Assembly: GCA_045541915.1 (NCBI GenBank)
Contig: JAZQJZ010000025.1
Span: forward strand, 1-50,838
Origin: RGIG5579 sp045541915
GTDB taxonomy: Bacteria > Bacillota > Clostridia > Oscillospirales > SIG627
Reading direction: 5' to 3'
DNA: 50,838 nt
Shown: in pieces, positions 7,425 to 15,562 of the stretch
Position numbering within the stretch: the first letter of the stretch is position 1
How the letters are laid out: each line of letters begins with the position of its first letter
Notes under the pieces: model-generated
The model's input: the letters and a program-made list of their open reading frames with translations, nothing else
Told to the model about the DNA's origin: nothing
Database searches by the model: none
Made by a program: the position numbers and the translations under genes

Positions 7425-7461
7425 CTCAACCGAAACAGAGAAATCATAGGAGAAACCCAAT

Positions 7462-9723
7462 ATGAGAAACATTTTAAACCTGAACGAAAACTGGCTGTTT
7501 ATCAAAGACACCACTGAGATCACCCGGCGCGACGGCGAGAAGGTCAATCTTCCCCACAGCTGGAACGCCACCGACGGCCAGGACGGCGGAAATGACTATT
7601 TTCGCGGCTCTTGCCTGTATGTAAAAAGCATCAAAAAGGAGGATCTGCCTCTTTCCGATCGGTACTATTTGGAATTTCGCGGCACCAACTCCTCTGCCGA
7701 ACTGTTTGTAAACGGCACCAAAATTGCCGAGCATCACGGCGGTTATTCCACCTGGCGCGCTGACATTACCGACGCTCTTGCCGAGGAAAATGACATTGCC
7801 GTAATTGTGGACAACGCCCCCAATGAAACCGTCTACCCCCAGATGGCAGACTTTACCTTCTACGGCGGTATTTACCGCAATGTAAATCTGATTTGCGTTT
7901 CAAACACCCACTTTGATCTGGACTATTACGGTGCCCCCGGCATTATGATCACTCCCAAGGTCAAGGACAAGAATGCCACAGTAGAGGTGGAGGTTTTTGT
8001 CAAGAATCTGAAAGAGGGACAGAAAATCCGCTATACCCTTTACGATCACGAAGAAAAGGAGTTGGACCGGATCGAAAGTGCCGATGCAAAGGCCGTTTTT
8101 GAAATTCAAAACGTTCACCTTTGGCACGGTCGCCGGGATCCTTATCTTTACTGCTGTGAAGCGGAAATCGTAGAAGGAGACAATGTGATCGACAATGTTT
8201 GCTCTGCCTTCGGTTGCCGCAGCTACAAGATCGATCCCGAAAGAGGCTTCATCCTCAACGGGGAGGAATACCCCCTTCGCGGCGTTTCCCGTCATCAGGA
8301 CAGATGGGGTGTGGGCAACGCACTGCTTGCCGAGCATCACAAGGAGGATATGGATCTGATTTGCGAGGTGGGTGCTACCACCATCCGTCTGGCTCATTAC
8401 CAGCACGATCAGTACTTCTATGATCTGTGTGACCAGCGCGGTCTTGTAATCTGGGCTGAAATTCCCTATATTTCCAAGCATATGCCCGGCGGCCGGAAAA
8501 ACACCGTTTCCCAGATGAAGGAATTGATTTCCCAGAACTACAACCACCCCTCCATTGTGGTTTGGGGTCTCTCCAATGAAATTTCCATTGGCGGTTCCGA
8601 CGAGGATCTCTTGGAAAACCATAGAATTCTCAACGATCTTTGCCACGAAATGGACAAAACCAGACTGACCACCATTGCCGCAGTTTCCATGTGCAAGATG
8701 GACGATCCTTACCTTCAGATTCCCGATGTGGTTTCCTACAACCACTATTTCGGTTGGTACGGCGGCGACACCTCCATGAACGGTCCCTGGTTCGATCAAT
8801 TCCACAAAACCCATCCCAACATTCCCATTGGCTGCTCTGAATACGGATGCGAAGCGCTGAACTGGCATACCTCCGATCCCAAGCAAGGTGACTACACCGA
8901 GGAATACCAGGCCTATTACCACGAGGAGTTGATCAAGCAGCTGTTTTCCAGAAAGTATATGTGGGCAACCCACGTATGGAATATGTTCGACTTCGGCGCG
9001 GACGCCAGAGCAGAAGGCGGCGAAAACGGACAGAACCACAAGGGTCTTGTGACCTTTGACCGCAAGTATAAGAAAGATGCCTTCTATGCCTACAAGGCTT
9101 GGCTGTCCGATGAGCCTTTCGTGCATCTGTGCGGCAAGCGTTATGTGGACCGGGTGGAGGACGTGACTCGCGTGACGGTTTACTCCAACCTTCCCCAGGT
9201 GGAGCTCATCGTGAACGGCGAAAGCTACGGTGTCAAATCCGCAGAAGATCATTTCTTCTATTTTGATGTGAAAAACCAGGGAGAAAGCACCATCGTGGCC
9301 AAGGCCGGAGAGTTGACTGATGAAGGAAAAATCCGCAAGGTCAGCGAGAGAAATATGGACTATGTTCTTGTGGAAAAGGGTGCCGTTCTCAACTGGTTCG
9401 ATATTGACGCTCCCGAAGGCCGCTTCTCACTGAATGACAAGATCTCCGATATTATGGAGTCCAAGCGCGGAAAGCTTTGGTTTATCGGCGTGGGACTGAA
9501 GATCAAGAAGAAAATGGATGCCGGCAAAAAGGGCGAAAAGAAAAAATCCGGCGGCTTTGACGTAGATCTGAAGCCCGATGGCGGTCTGATGCAGATGATG
9601 GGAGGCTTTACCGTTCTTCGTTTGACCAGCATGATGGGCATGATGAACATTGAATTCACAAAGGAAGAGCTTCTCAAGATGAACAAAAAGCTCAATCGCA
9701 TCAAAAAGCCTGTGAAAAAATAA
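7462..9723 (+). CDS. glycoside hydrolase family 2, beta-galactosidase or beta-glucuronidase type
   Basis: A 753-aa cytoplasmic enzyme with the GH2 order: sugar-binding domain from residue 1 (LPHSWNATDGQDGGNDYFRG), immunoglobulin-like domain, then TIM barrel from about residue 265. The acid/base is Glu373 in GLSNEIS and the nucleophile Glu460 in GCSEYGCEA. Asn525-His-Lys527 gives an N-x-K triplet used to recognise glucuronidases, but some GH2 galactosidases have NDK at the same place, so it does not settle the substrate. The nearby eda-kdgK pair favours glucuronides. A 100-residue Lys/Met-rich C-terminal extension (about 655-753) has no sugar-binding motif I recognise. The start follows AGGAGAAACCCAAT. 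Confidence 0.87.
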   Translation: MRNILNLNENWLFIKDTTEITRRDGEKVNLPHSWNATDGQDGGNDYFRGSCLYVKSIKKEDLPLSDRYYLEFRGTNSSAELFVNGTKIAEHHGGYSTWRADITDALAEENDIAVIVDNAPNETVYPQMADFTFYGGIYRNVNLICVSNTHFDLDYYGAPGIMITPKVKDKNATVEVEVFVKNLKEGQKIRYTLYDHEEKELDRIESADAKAVFEIQNVHLWHGRRDPYLYCCEAEIVEGDNVIDNVCSAFGCRSYKIDPERGFILNGEEYPLRGVSRHQDRWGVGNALLAEHHKEDMDLICEVGATTIRLAHYQHDQYFYDLCDQRGLVIWAEIPYISKHMPGGRKNTVSQMKELISQNYNHPSIVVWGLSNEISIGGSDEDLLENHRILNDLCHEMDKTRLTTIAAVSMCKMDDPYLQIPDVVSYNHYFGWYGGDTSMNGPWFDQFHKTHPNIPIGCSEYGCEALNWHTSDPKQGDYTEEYQAYYHEELIKQLFSRKYMWATHVWNMFDFGADARAEGGENGQNHKGLVTFDRKYKKDAFYAYKAWLSDEPFVHLCGKRYVDRVEDVTRVTVYSNLPQVELIVNGESYGVKSAEDHFFYFDVKNQGESTIVAKAGELTDEGKIRKVSERNMDYVLVEKGAVLNWFDIDAPEGRFSLNDKISDIMESKRGKLWFIGVGLKIKKKMDAGKKGEKKKSGGFDVDLKPDGGLMQMMGGFTVLRLTSMMGMMNIEFTKEELLKMNKKLNRIKKPVKK

Positions 9724-9740
9724 AACAGAAGAATGCATGA

Positions 9741-9776
9741 AAAAGATTGGAAGACAATTCTTCCAATCTTTTTTCT
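9741..9776 (+). terminator. terminator after the GH2 gene
   Basis: AAAAGATTGGAAGA pairs with TCTTCCAATCTTTT around CAAT, followed by TTCTTCTT. Confidence 0.9.
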
Positions 9777-9792
9777 TCTTGCCCGGAAAAAT

Positions 9793-9830
9793 GGATTTCT
9801 ATTGACGGAATGGAAATCCGTTGGTATAAT
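9793..9830 (+). promoter_or_regulatory. glnA promoter
   Basis: TTGACG (9802-9807), 17-base spacer, TATAAT (9825-9830) with an extended TGG. GGATTTC (9793-9799) and GAAATCC (9813-9819) form an inverted repeat across the -35, a possible operator; no GlnR-type TGTNA-N7-TNACA site is seen. Confidence 0.75.
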
Positions 9831-9867
9831 ATGAACGTCTCATACAATACGAAAAAGGAGAAAAAAG

Positions 9868-11292
9868 ATGGCAAAAAGTATAAAAGATATTTTAAATTTG
9901 GTGGAAGAAAACGGCATTCAGATGATCGACTTTAAAATGGTCGATATTCACGGTCAGTACCGTCACGTTACCATTCCTGCACAGAATTTTTCTGAAGATA
10001 CCATGATCAGCGGCATCGGATTTGACGCTTCCAATTACGGCTATGCTGTGGTGGAAAAGAGCGACATGGTCTTCATTCCCGATCCCGATACCGCATACAT
10101 TGATCCCTTCTGCGAAATCCCCACCCTGTCCATGACCGGCAACGCCATGATCATCGACAGTCCCAAGAACCGCCCTCTGGCTCAATACCCCCGCAACATC
10201 GTGTTGGCGGCCGAGCAGTATATGAAGGATTCCGGAATTGCCGACACCATGATGATCCTGCCCGAATTTGAATTTTATCTGTTTGATCAGGTAGGCTGGG
10301 AGGTTCAGCCCAATAGCATCGGCGTCAACCTGGATGCCAGACAGTCCTACTGGAACAGCGCCGTGGAAGGCAGAGGATGCGTGGTTCCCAAACAGAAGGC
10401 TTATCACATTGCAAAGCCCTTTGACCAGGCATACGAGTGCCGAAGTGAAATGTGTATGCACATGCTGGATGCCGGCATTGAAATCAACTATCATCACCCC
10501 GAAGTGGCGGCCTCCGGTCAGTTTGAAATCGAACCTCAATTGGGACAGATGTCCAAAATGGCAGACAACACGATGATGATCAAATACATCATTCACAACA
10601 CTGCTATGAAATACGGTCAGACTGCCACCTTTATGCCCAAGCCCATTTACGGGGAGGCCGGAAGCGGTATGCACGTGCATATGTTGCTTTTGAAAGACGG
10701 CGAGCCGGTATTCTCCGATGACAACGGATATGCCCGGTTGAGCAAAGAAGCCCATTACTTTATGGGCGGCCTTCTCAAGCACATTCATTCTCTTTGCGCT
10801 TTGACCAACCCCAACACCAACTCCTTCAAGCGCTTGGTTCCCGGTTTTGAAGCTCCCGTTACGGTAGGCTATGCCACCTCCAACAGGAGCGCGGTCATTC
10901 GGATTCCGGCTTATGCCAAGAGCCCAACAAAGCGCAGATTTGAGCTTCGCAACCCCGATGCCACCTGTAACCCCTATTTCTGCTATGCCGCTATTTTGAT
11001 GGCAGGCCTTGACGGAATCAAAAACAAAATCGATCCTCACGCAAACGGCTGGGGTCCTTACGATATGAACCTGTATCACCTGAGCGACGAAGAAAAAGCC
11101 AAGCTTCAGCAGCTTCCCACTTCCCTGGAGGACGCGCTGGATGCCCTGGAGCAGGATCACGATTATCTCACTGCCGGCGGTGTATTTCCGGAAGAGCTTC
11201 TCACCAATTTCATTGCCGCCAAGCGTGCTGAATGCCGCGATTTGGCAAAAATCCCTCACCCTGCTGAATTTGAGAAGTACTACAATCTGTAA
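9868..11292 (+). CDS. glnA: glutamine synthetase type I
   Basis: A 474-aa ammonia-assimilating enzyme making glutamine from glutamate, ammonia and ATP as a dodecamer. The beta-grasp start has DFKMVDIHGQYRH; metal-binding parts are LPEFEFYLF, NYHHPEVAASGQFEIE and the HVHM motif; the ATP site has NPNTNSFKRLVPGFEAP; the adenine/substrate part has RNPDATCNPYF. A Tyr in NLYHLSDEE sits where the adenylylation Tyr of the beta subgroup lies, but no adenylyltransferase gene is in view. The start follows AAGGAGAAAAAAG. It is a single-gene transcript with its own promoter and terminator. Confidence 0.96.
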   Translation: MAKSIKDILNLVEENGIQMIDFKMVDIHGQYRHVTIPAQNFSEDTMISGIGFDASNYGYAVVEKSDMVFIPDPDTAYIDPFCEIPTLSMTGNAMIIDSPKNRPLAQYPRNIVLAAEQYMKDSGIADTMMILPEFEFYLFDQVGWEVQPNSIGVNLDARQSYWNSAVEGRGCVVPKQKAYHIAKPFDQAYECRSEMCMHMLDAGIEINYHHPEVAASGQFEIEPQLGQMSKMADNTMMIKYIIHNTAMKYGQTATFMPKPIYGEAGSGMHVHMLLLKDGEPVFSDDNGYARLSKEAHYFMGGLLKHIHSLCALTNPNTNSFKRLVPGFEAPVTVGYATSNRSAVIRIPAYAKSPTKRRFELRNPDATCNPYFCYAAILMAGLDGIKNKIDPHANGWGPYDMNLYHLSDEEKAKLQQLPTSLEDALDALEQDHDYLTAGGVFPEELLTNFIAAKRAECRDLAKIPHPAEFEKYYNL

Positions 11293-11295
11293 AAT

Positions 11296-11330
11296 AAAAA
11301 AAGAGAGTGCCAAAAGCACTCTCTTTTTTT
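11296..11330 (+). terminator. glnA terminator, likely shared with upp
   Basis: AAAAAGAGAGTGC pairs with GCACTCTCTTTTT around CAAAA. A runs on one side and T runs on the other let it serve glnA and, in reverse, the convergent uraA-upp transcript. Confidence 0.9.
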
Positions 11331-11340
11331 ATTAAGGATT

Positions 11341-11366
11341 CCCGATCAAATATCGGGGTCTTTTTT
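11341..11366 (+). terminator. second hairpin between glnA and upp
   Basis: CCCGAT (11341-11346) pairs with ATCGGG (11352-11357), followed by GTCTTTTTT. It could back up the glnA terminator just before the end of upp. Confidence 0.5.
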
Positions 11367-12003
11367 ATTTGGTTCCAAAAATACGGTCACCCGCATCCCC
11401 AAGGCCGGGAACGATATAGCCGTTTTCGTTGAGGCACTCATCCACATTGGCACAGTAAATATCCACATCCGGATGGGCCTTGCTGAGGGCATTGATTCCC
11501 TCAGGAGCGGCGATCAAGCAAAGAAATTTGATGTTGTTTCCACCGTAGGATTTGATCTGAGTGATGGCATCGCAAGCGGAACCGCCGGTGGCCAGCATGG
11601 GGTCAACCACAACGATCAGACGTTCGCTGATATCAGGAGGAAGTTTGCAATAATACTCATGGGGCTGAAGCGTTTCTTCATCCCGGTACATTCCAATATG
11701 GCCCACTTTGGCAGAGGGAACCAATTGAAGCATACCGTTTACCATACCGAGACCGGCACGCAAAATGGGAACAATGGCAAGTTTTTTGCCTTTCAAAACC
11801 GGTTTTTTGGTCTTCTGGATAGGAGTTTCGATTTCGATCTCTTCCAAAGGAAGATCGCGCAGTGCCTCATAGCACATCAGCATCGTGATCTCTTCCACAG
11901 ATTCCCGAAACTCCTTGTTGGAGGTGGATACCTGGCGGAGGATCGTGGTCTTATGCTGAATGAGGGGATGATTGAGAATGGTAACGTTTTTCACTTTTTT
12001 CAC
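11365..12003 (-). CDS. upp: uracil phosphoribosyltransferase
   Basis: A 212-aa salvage enzyme converting uracil and PRPP to UMP. Typical marks are NHPLIQHKTTILR near the N-terminus, PILRAGLGM, and the PRPP loop VVVDPMLATGGSA. The C-terminal uracil-binding part reads PGLGDAGDRIFGTK. Length is normal for the family. It follows uraA by 3 bases, so import and conversion of uracil are made from one transcript. Cytoplasmic. Confidence 0.96.
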   Translation of the reverse strand: MKKVKNVTILNHPLIQHKTTILRQVSTSNKEFRESVEEITMLMCYEALRDLPLEEIEIETPIQKTKKPVLKGKKLAIVPILRAGLGMVNGMLQLVPSAKVGHIGMYRDEETLQPHEYYCKLPPDISERLIVVVDPMLATGGSACDAITQIKSYGGNNIKFLCLIAAPEGINALSKAHPDVDIYCANVDECLNENGYIVPGLGDAGDRIFGTK

Positions 12004-12006
12004 TCC

Positions 12007-13374
12007 TTACTCGGCATCCTTTGCTTTGGAAACCAAAAGATTCACCAGGATACCCAAAATGAGAGAACAGGCAACGGAGGTAATGGTGATCTGACCAAAG
12101 GTGAGGGTCAAACCGCCAAGACCGGAAATGAGAATGACGGAAACCACAAACAGATTCTTATTCTGATTCAGATCCACCTTCTGCACCATCTTCAGACCGG
12201 AAACAGCGATAAAGCCGTAGAGGGCCACGCAAACACCGCCCATCACACAGGAAGGAATGGAATTCACAAAGGCGATGAAGGGAGAGATGAAGGAAATGCC
12301 GATGGCCAGAATGGCCGCGGTGATGATGGTATAAACCGAAGCATTTTTGGTGATGGCAACGCAGCCGACAGATTCACCGTAGGTGGTATTGGGGCAGCCG
12401 CCAAAAAAGGCGCCCACCATAGAACCCACACCGTCACCCAAAAGGGTTCTGTGCAGGCCGGGCTCTTCCAAAAGATTGGTTTCGATGATGGAGGAAATAT
12501 TCTTATGGTCGGCAAGATGCTCTGCAAATACAACAAAAGCAACCGGGCCATATGCCATAGCGATGGTACCAAGGTAGCCGGGGGTAAGATCGCCAAATCC
12601 TTTCATGGCAGTAAGGAAGGTGAAATCGGGAACAGAGAAGAAGGTTTTCAAGGTCACGCTACCGTCGGTCAAAAGAGCGGTAAAGGACGCGGTATTGAGG
12701 ATCTTCATGGCTTCCACATCGAAAGCAAAACCGATGACGGTAAAGATGGCAGATGTGGCATAGCCGGCAAGGATACCGAAAATAAAGGGAATGAGCTTGC
12801 CCATTTTCTTGCCGTAGGTGGAGGAAACGATGGTCACACCCAAGGTCACAAGACCACAGAGCATGGCAACAAAGGGAGAAGCGCTGACATCGGGGATGCT
12901 ACCCTTGGTCAGATCGCCGATGGCATTGCCGGCCAGAGAAAGGCCGATGATGGTAACAGTAGGGCCAATGACCACAGGAGGCATGATCTTATCGATCCAT
13001 TTGACGCCCACAATCTTTACAATAAGGGCAATGAGAACGTAAACCAGACCGGCAAAGATGGCACCCAAAATCAAGCCGAGATAACCCAGGGAAACGGTGA
13101 CACCGCCGGCAAAGGCCGCAATCATAGAATTGATAAAAGCGAAGGAAGATCCCAAAAATACCGGGCTCTTTTTCTTGGTGAACAAAACATAGACCAAGGT
13201 ACCGGTTCCTGCACCGAAGAGCGCGGCTGCAGAGCTCATATTGGTTCCGGTGGCGGCATTGACAACCACAGGCACCACAAGGGTCGCCGCCATAATGGCA
13301 AGCAGTTGCTGGATCGCAAAGATGATCAGTTGCCCGAACTTGGGCTTATCCTGGACGTTAAAAATCAGTTTCAT
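12007..13374 (-). CDS. uraA: uracil permease, NCS2 family
   Basis: A 455-aa membrane protein with about 14 hydrophobic segments and the nucleobase-ascorbate transporter core. QLLAIMAATLVVPVV opens segment 1. The motif in the middle is VAFVVFAEHLADHKNISS, where Glu is the usual substrate contact, and GCPNTTYGESVGCVAITK is the later family signature. The start at 13374 follows GGGAGAAAATGT; a longer reading to 13476 crosses the promoter. It would import uracil with protons and feeds Upp, encoded next. A xanthine permease is less likely given that pairing. Confidence 0.93.
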   Translation of the reverse strand: MKLIFNVQDKPKFGQLIIFAIQQLLAIMAATLVVPVVVNAATGTNMSSAAALFGAGTGTLVYVLFTKKKSPVFLGSSFAFINSMIAAFAGGVTVSLGYLGLILGAIFAGLVYVLIALIVKIVGVKWIDKIMPPVVIGPTVTIIGLSLAGNAIGDLTKGSIPDVSASPFVAMLCGLVTLGVTIVSSTYGKKMGKLIPFIFGILAGYATSAIFTVIGFAFDVEAMKILNTASFTALLTDGSVTLKTFFSVPDFTFLTAMKGFGDLTPGYLGTIAMAYGPVAFVVFAEHLADHKNISSIIETNLLEEPGLHRTLLGDGVGSMVGAFFGGCPNTTYGESVGCVAITKNASVYTIITAAILAIGISFISPFIAFVNSIPSCVMGGVCVALYGFIAVSGLKMVQKVDLNQNKNLFVVSVILISGLGGLTLTFGQITITSVACSLILGILVNLLVSKAKDAE

Positions 13375-13457
13375 ACATTTTCTCCCATCAAATTGTTTTT
13401 TATTCTTTGCGAGGGATCTAAAACGGGTTCGGCAAAAATCTCTTTTCACCACCTTCA

Positions 13458-13486
13458 AATATACCAAAATCGACATTTTTTGTCAA
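13458..13486 (-). promoter_or_regulatory. uraA-upp promoter
   Basis: On the minus strand TTGACA (13486-13481), 17-base spacer, TATATT (13463-13458). A 5' leader of about 75 bases follows; I see no PyrR-type anti-terminator in it. Confidence 0.8.
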
Positions 13487-13554
13487 CCAAAACAAAAGAT
13501 AAAAAAGTGACTTTGGCGATCTTCTTTTTTCCCTTCTCCATTTTTTGATAACGG

Positions 13555-13583
13555 TTGCAAATCACTTTGCTTCATGTTATAAT
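13555..13583 (+). promoter_or_regulatory. promoter of the aldo/keto reductase gene
   Basis: TTGCAA (13555-13560), 17-base spacer, TATAAT (13578-13583) with extended TGT. Confidence 0.8.
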
Positions 13584-13636
13584 GCTGATGTTCCAATTTG
13601 CTTTTTAATTTTTAAATTGAAAAAAAGGAGATCCTT

Positions 13637-14842
13637 ATGATTTACCGCTCTTTTCACGATAAAAAACTGCCTCTTTTAGGCGTTGGCTGCATGAGACTTC
13701 CCCTGATCCCCGGCGGCGGACCGGGTATGATTGATGAGCCATTGGTGGAAAAGATGGTTCAGCGCGCTATGGAAGAGGGTGCCAATTATTTTGACACTGC
13801 CTATCCCTATCACGACGGGCAATCGGAAAATGTGCTAGGGCGCATTCTTTCCCAATACCCCAGAGAATCTTTCTTTTTGGCAGATAAATATCCGGGACAC
13901 CAGATTACCTCTCATTACGATCCGGCAGAGATCTTTGAGGATCAGCTAAAAAAATGCCAGGTGGAATATTTCGATTTTTACCTGTTCCACAATGTATTTG
14001 AAAATTCCATTCACACCTATAATGACCCAAAATGGGGCATTATCGACTATTTTGTTCAGCAAAAGAAGCTAGGCAGAATCCGTCATCTGGGCTTTTCCAC
14101 CCACGGCAGTCTTGCCGTAATGGAGGAATTTTTGGATCGCTACGGAGAACATCTGGATTTTTGCCAGATCCAGCTCAATTATCTGGACTGGACTTTGCAG
14201 GATGCCAAAGAAAAGGTCCGCCTTCTCAACGAAAGAAAAATGCCCATTTGGGTGATGGAGCCGGTTCGCGGTGGAAAGCTGGCCAATCTTTCTTCCAGTC
14301 AAATGGAACTAATTTCTTCTTTCCGAAAGGATATGTCTCCGGCCGCCTGGGCGCTTCGTTTCCTCCAGAATATTCCCGGTGTCACGGTGATTTTAAGCGG
14401 AATGTCCAATATGGAGCAATTAAACGAAAATCTGGAGACCTTCCGAAGCGAGGATCCTTTATCGGAAAACGAAATTCAAGCTCTGTTCCAAGTTGCTGAA
14501 TCCTTAAAAAATTCCGTTCCCTGCACCGCTTGTCAATACTGCGTCAAGGGGTGCCCCAAGGGACTGGATATTCCCACTATGCTCTCCATTTATAACGAAC
14601 TTCAGGTGGTAAAATCCTTCAACGCCTCTATGCGTCTGGAATTTCTGCCCGAAGAAAAGAAACCTACCGCCTGCATTTCCTGCGGCCTTTGCGAAAAGAC
14701 CTGTCCCCAGAAGATCGCCATTCCGCAGGTATTGAAGAAGCTTTCTGAAACATTGACCCAGATTCCCTCCTGGAGCAAGGTGTGCCAGGAGCGAGAGCGG
14801 ATCGCAAAGGAAGCAAGAGAAAAAGAGAATCAATCAAAATAA
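13637..14842 (+). CDS. aldo/keto reductase with C-terminal 4Fe-4S ferredoxin domain
   Basis: A 401-aa protein of the ferredoxin-fused aldo/keto reductase type common in anaerobes. Residues 1-290 form the TIM barrel: GVGCMRLP, then FDTAYPYHDG with catalytic Asp and Tyr, the active-site Lys in LADKYPG, and LGFSTHG. Residues 295-375 carry two cysteine clusters, CTACQYCVKGCP and CISCGLCEKTCP, binding one or two 4Fe-4S centres. It probably reduces a carbonyl with electrons from or to ferredoxin; the substrate is unknown. The start follows AAAAAAGGAGATCCTT. The GNAT gene follows 9 bases later. Confidence 0.9.
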   Translation: MIYRSFHDKKLPLLGVGCMRLPLIPGGGPGMIDEPLVEKMVQRAMEEGANYFDTAYPYHDGQSENVLGRILSQYPRESFFLADKYPGHQITSHYDPAEIFEDQLKKCQVEYFDFYLFHNVFENSIHTYNDPKWGIIDYFVQQKKLGRIRHLGFSTHGSLAVMEEFLDRYGEHLDFCQIQLNYLDWTLQDAKEKVRLLNERKMPIWVMEPVRGGKLANLSSSQMELISSFRKDMSPAAWALRFLQNIPGVTVILSGMSNMEQLNENLETFRSEDPLSENEIQALFQVAESLKNSVPCTACQYCVKGCPKGLDIPTMLSIYNELQVVKSFNASMRLEFLPEEKKPTACISCGLCEKTCPQKIAIPQVLKKLSETLTQIPSWSKVCQERERIAKEAREKENQSK

Positions 14843-14851
14843 GAAGTCTTT

Positions 14852-15382
14852 ATGGAACTGAAAGTATTTTTAACCTTGGAGAACGAAAATTTTCTAAAGC
14901 AGTTTTATGATCTTTTGGTTTTGGGTGACAGAGAGTTTATCCCTCCCCTATCTGCCAGATGCGGAACTACCCAGCAGGGCCTTTCGGATGCTAACAACCA
15001 AAACGGCATTCAAGATTATTTTGAAGAAATGAAAAAGCAGTGCTTCGTGCTGGCTTTGGAGGGCGATACCGTCGCCGGCTTTATGTCCTTCAAGCAAAAC
15101 CATCACGGCCCGCACATTCCCGAGGGGGATAATCTCTATGCCTCCACCGCAGTGGTTCATCCCAATTTCAGAGGACAGGGTTTGATGACCGGATTTTACA
15201 AGGAAATGATCCGCGCTTTTCCTCATCTTCCCATTTATACCCGAACCTGGCATGAGAATTTCGGTCATTTGAAGGTGTTGGACCGCCTGGGCTTTTCCCT
15301 TTTGGAACAGATCGAAAACGACCGGGGCGAAGGGGTCCACACCGTCTATTACGGAAGAGTACCCCACAAAGAGGAGGCATAG
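14852..15382 (+). CDS. GNAT family N-acetyltransferase
   Basis: A 176-aa protein with a late acetyl-CoA binding core: STAVVHPNFRGQGLMTGFYK (Q/R-x-x-G-x-G/A pattern), then YTRTWHENFGHLKVLDRLGF, the usual NxxxxxxLxxxGF end of the fold. The N-terminal third (TLENENFLKQFYDLL) is unlike RimI and gives no acceptor. It lies 9 bases after the aldo/keto reductase stop and ends before a strong terminator, so the two form one transcript. Confidence 0.8.
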   Translation: MELKVFLTLENENFLKQFYDLLVLGDREFIPPLSARCGTTQQGLSDANNQNGIQDYFEEMKKQCFVLALEGDTVAGFMSFKQNHHGPHIPEGDNLYASTAVVHPNFRGQGLMTGFYKEMIRAFPHLPIYTRTWHENFGHLKVLDRLGFSLLEQIENDRGEGVHTVYYGRVPHKEEA

Positions 15383-15425
15383 TCTTTCCTCTGCCGGTTT
15401 TTCCAAACAGTCACTGTATTTTTTG

Positions 15426-15460
15426 CCCAAACGGCACCAGCCGTTTGGGTTTCTTTTTTC
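15426..15460 (+). terminator. terminator before rel
   Basis: CCCAAACGGC pairs with GCCGTTTGGG around ACCA, followed by TTTCTTTTTTC. Confidence 0.93.
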
Positions 15461-15479
15461 TGAACCTCGCGGTTTTCTC

Positions 15480-15508
15480 TTGTTTTTTTTTGAGAAGTGA
15501 TATATAAT
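15480..15508 (+). promoter_or_regulatory. promoter of the rel operon
   Basis: TTGTTT (15480-15485), 17-base spacer, TATAAT (15503-15508). The leader is about 48 bases. Confidence 0.65.
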
Positions 15509-15562
15509 GAAGTATTAATATAGAGTACTATACCCTCGCAAGAAAGGATACGAACAGAAAAC

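Noticed and set aside
9892..11319. 475-codon minus-strand ORF opposite glnA
   Set aside because: Shadow of an intact glutamine synthetase; it runs through the glnA terminator.
11473..13548. 691-codon plus-strand ORF opposite upp and uraA
   Set aside because: It spans two real genes and their promoter on the other strand; the Gly/His/Lys-rich translation is a shadow pattern.
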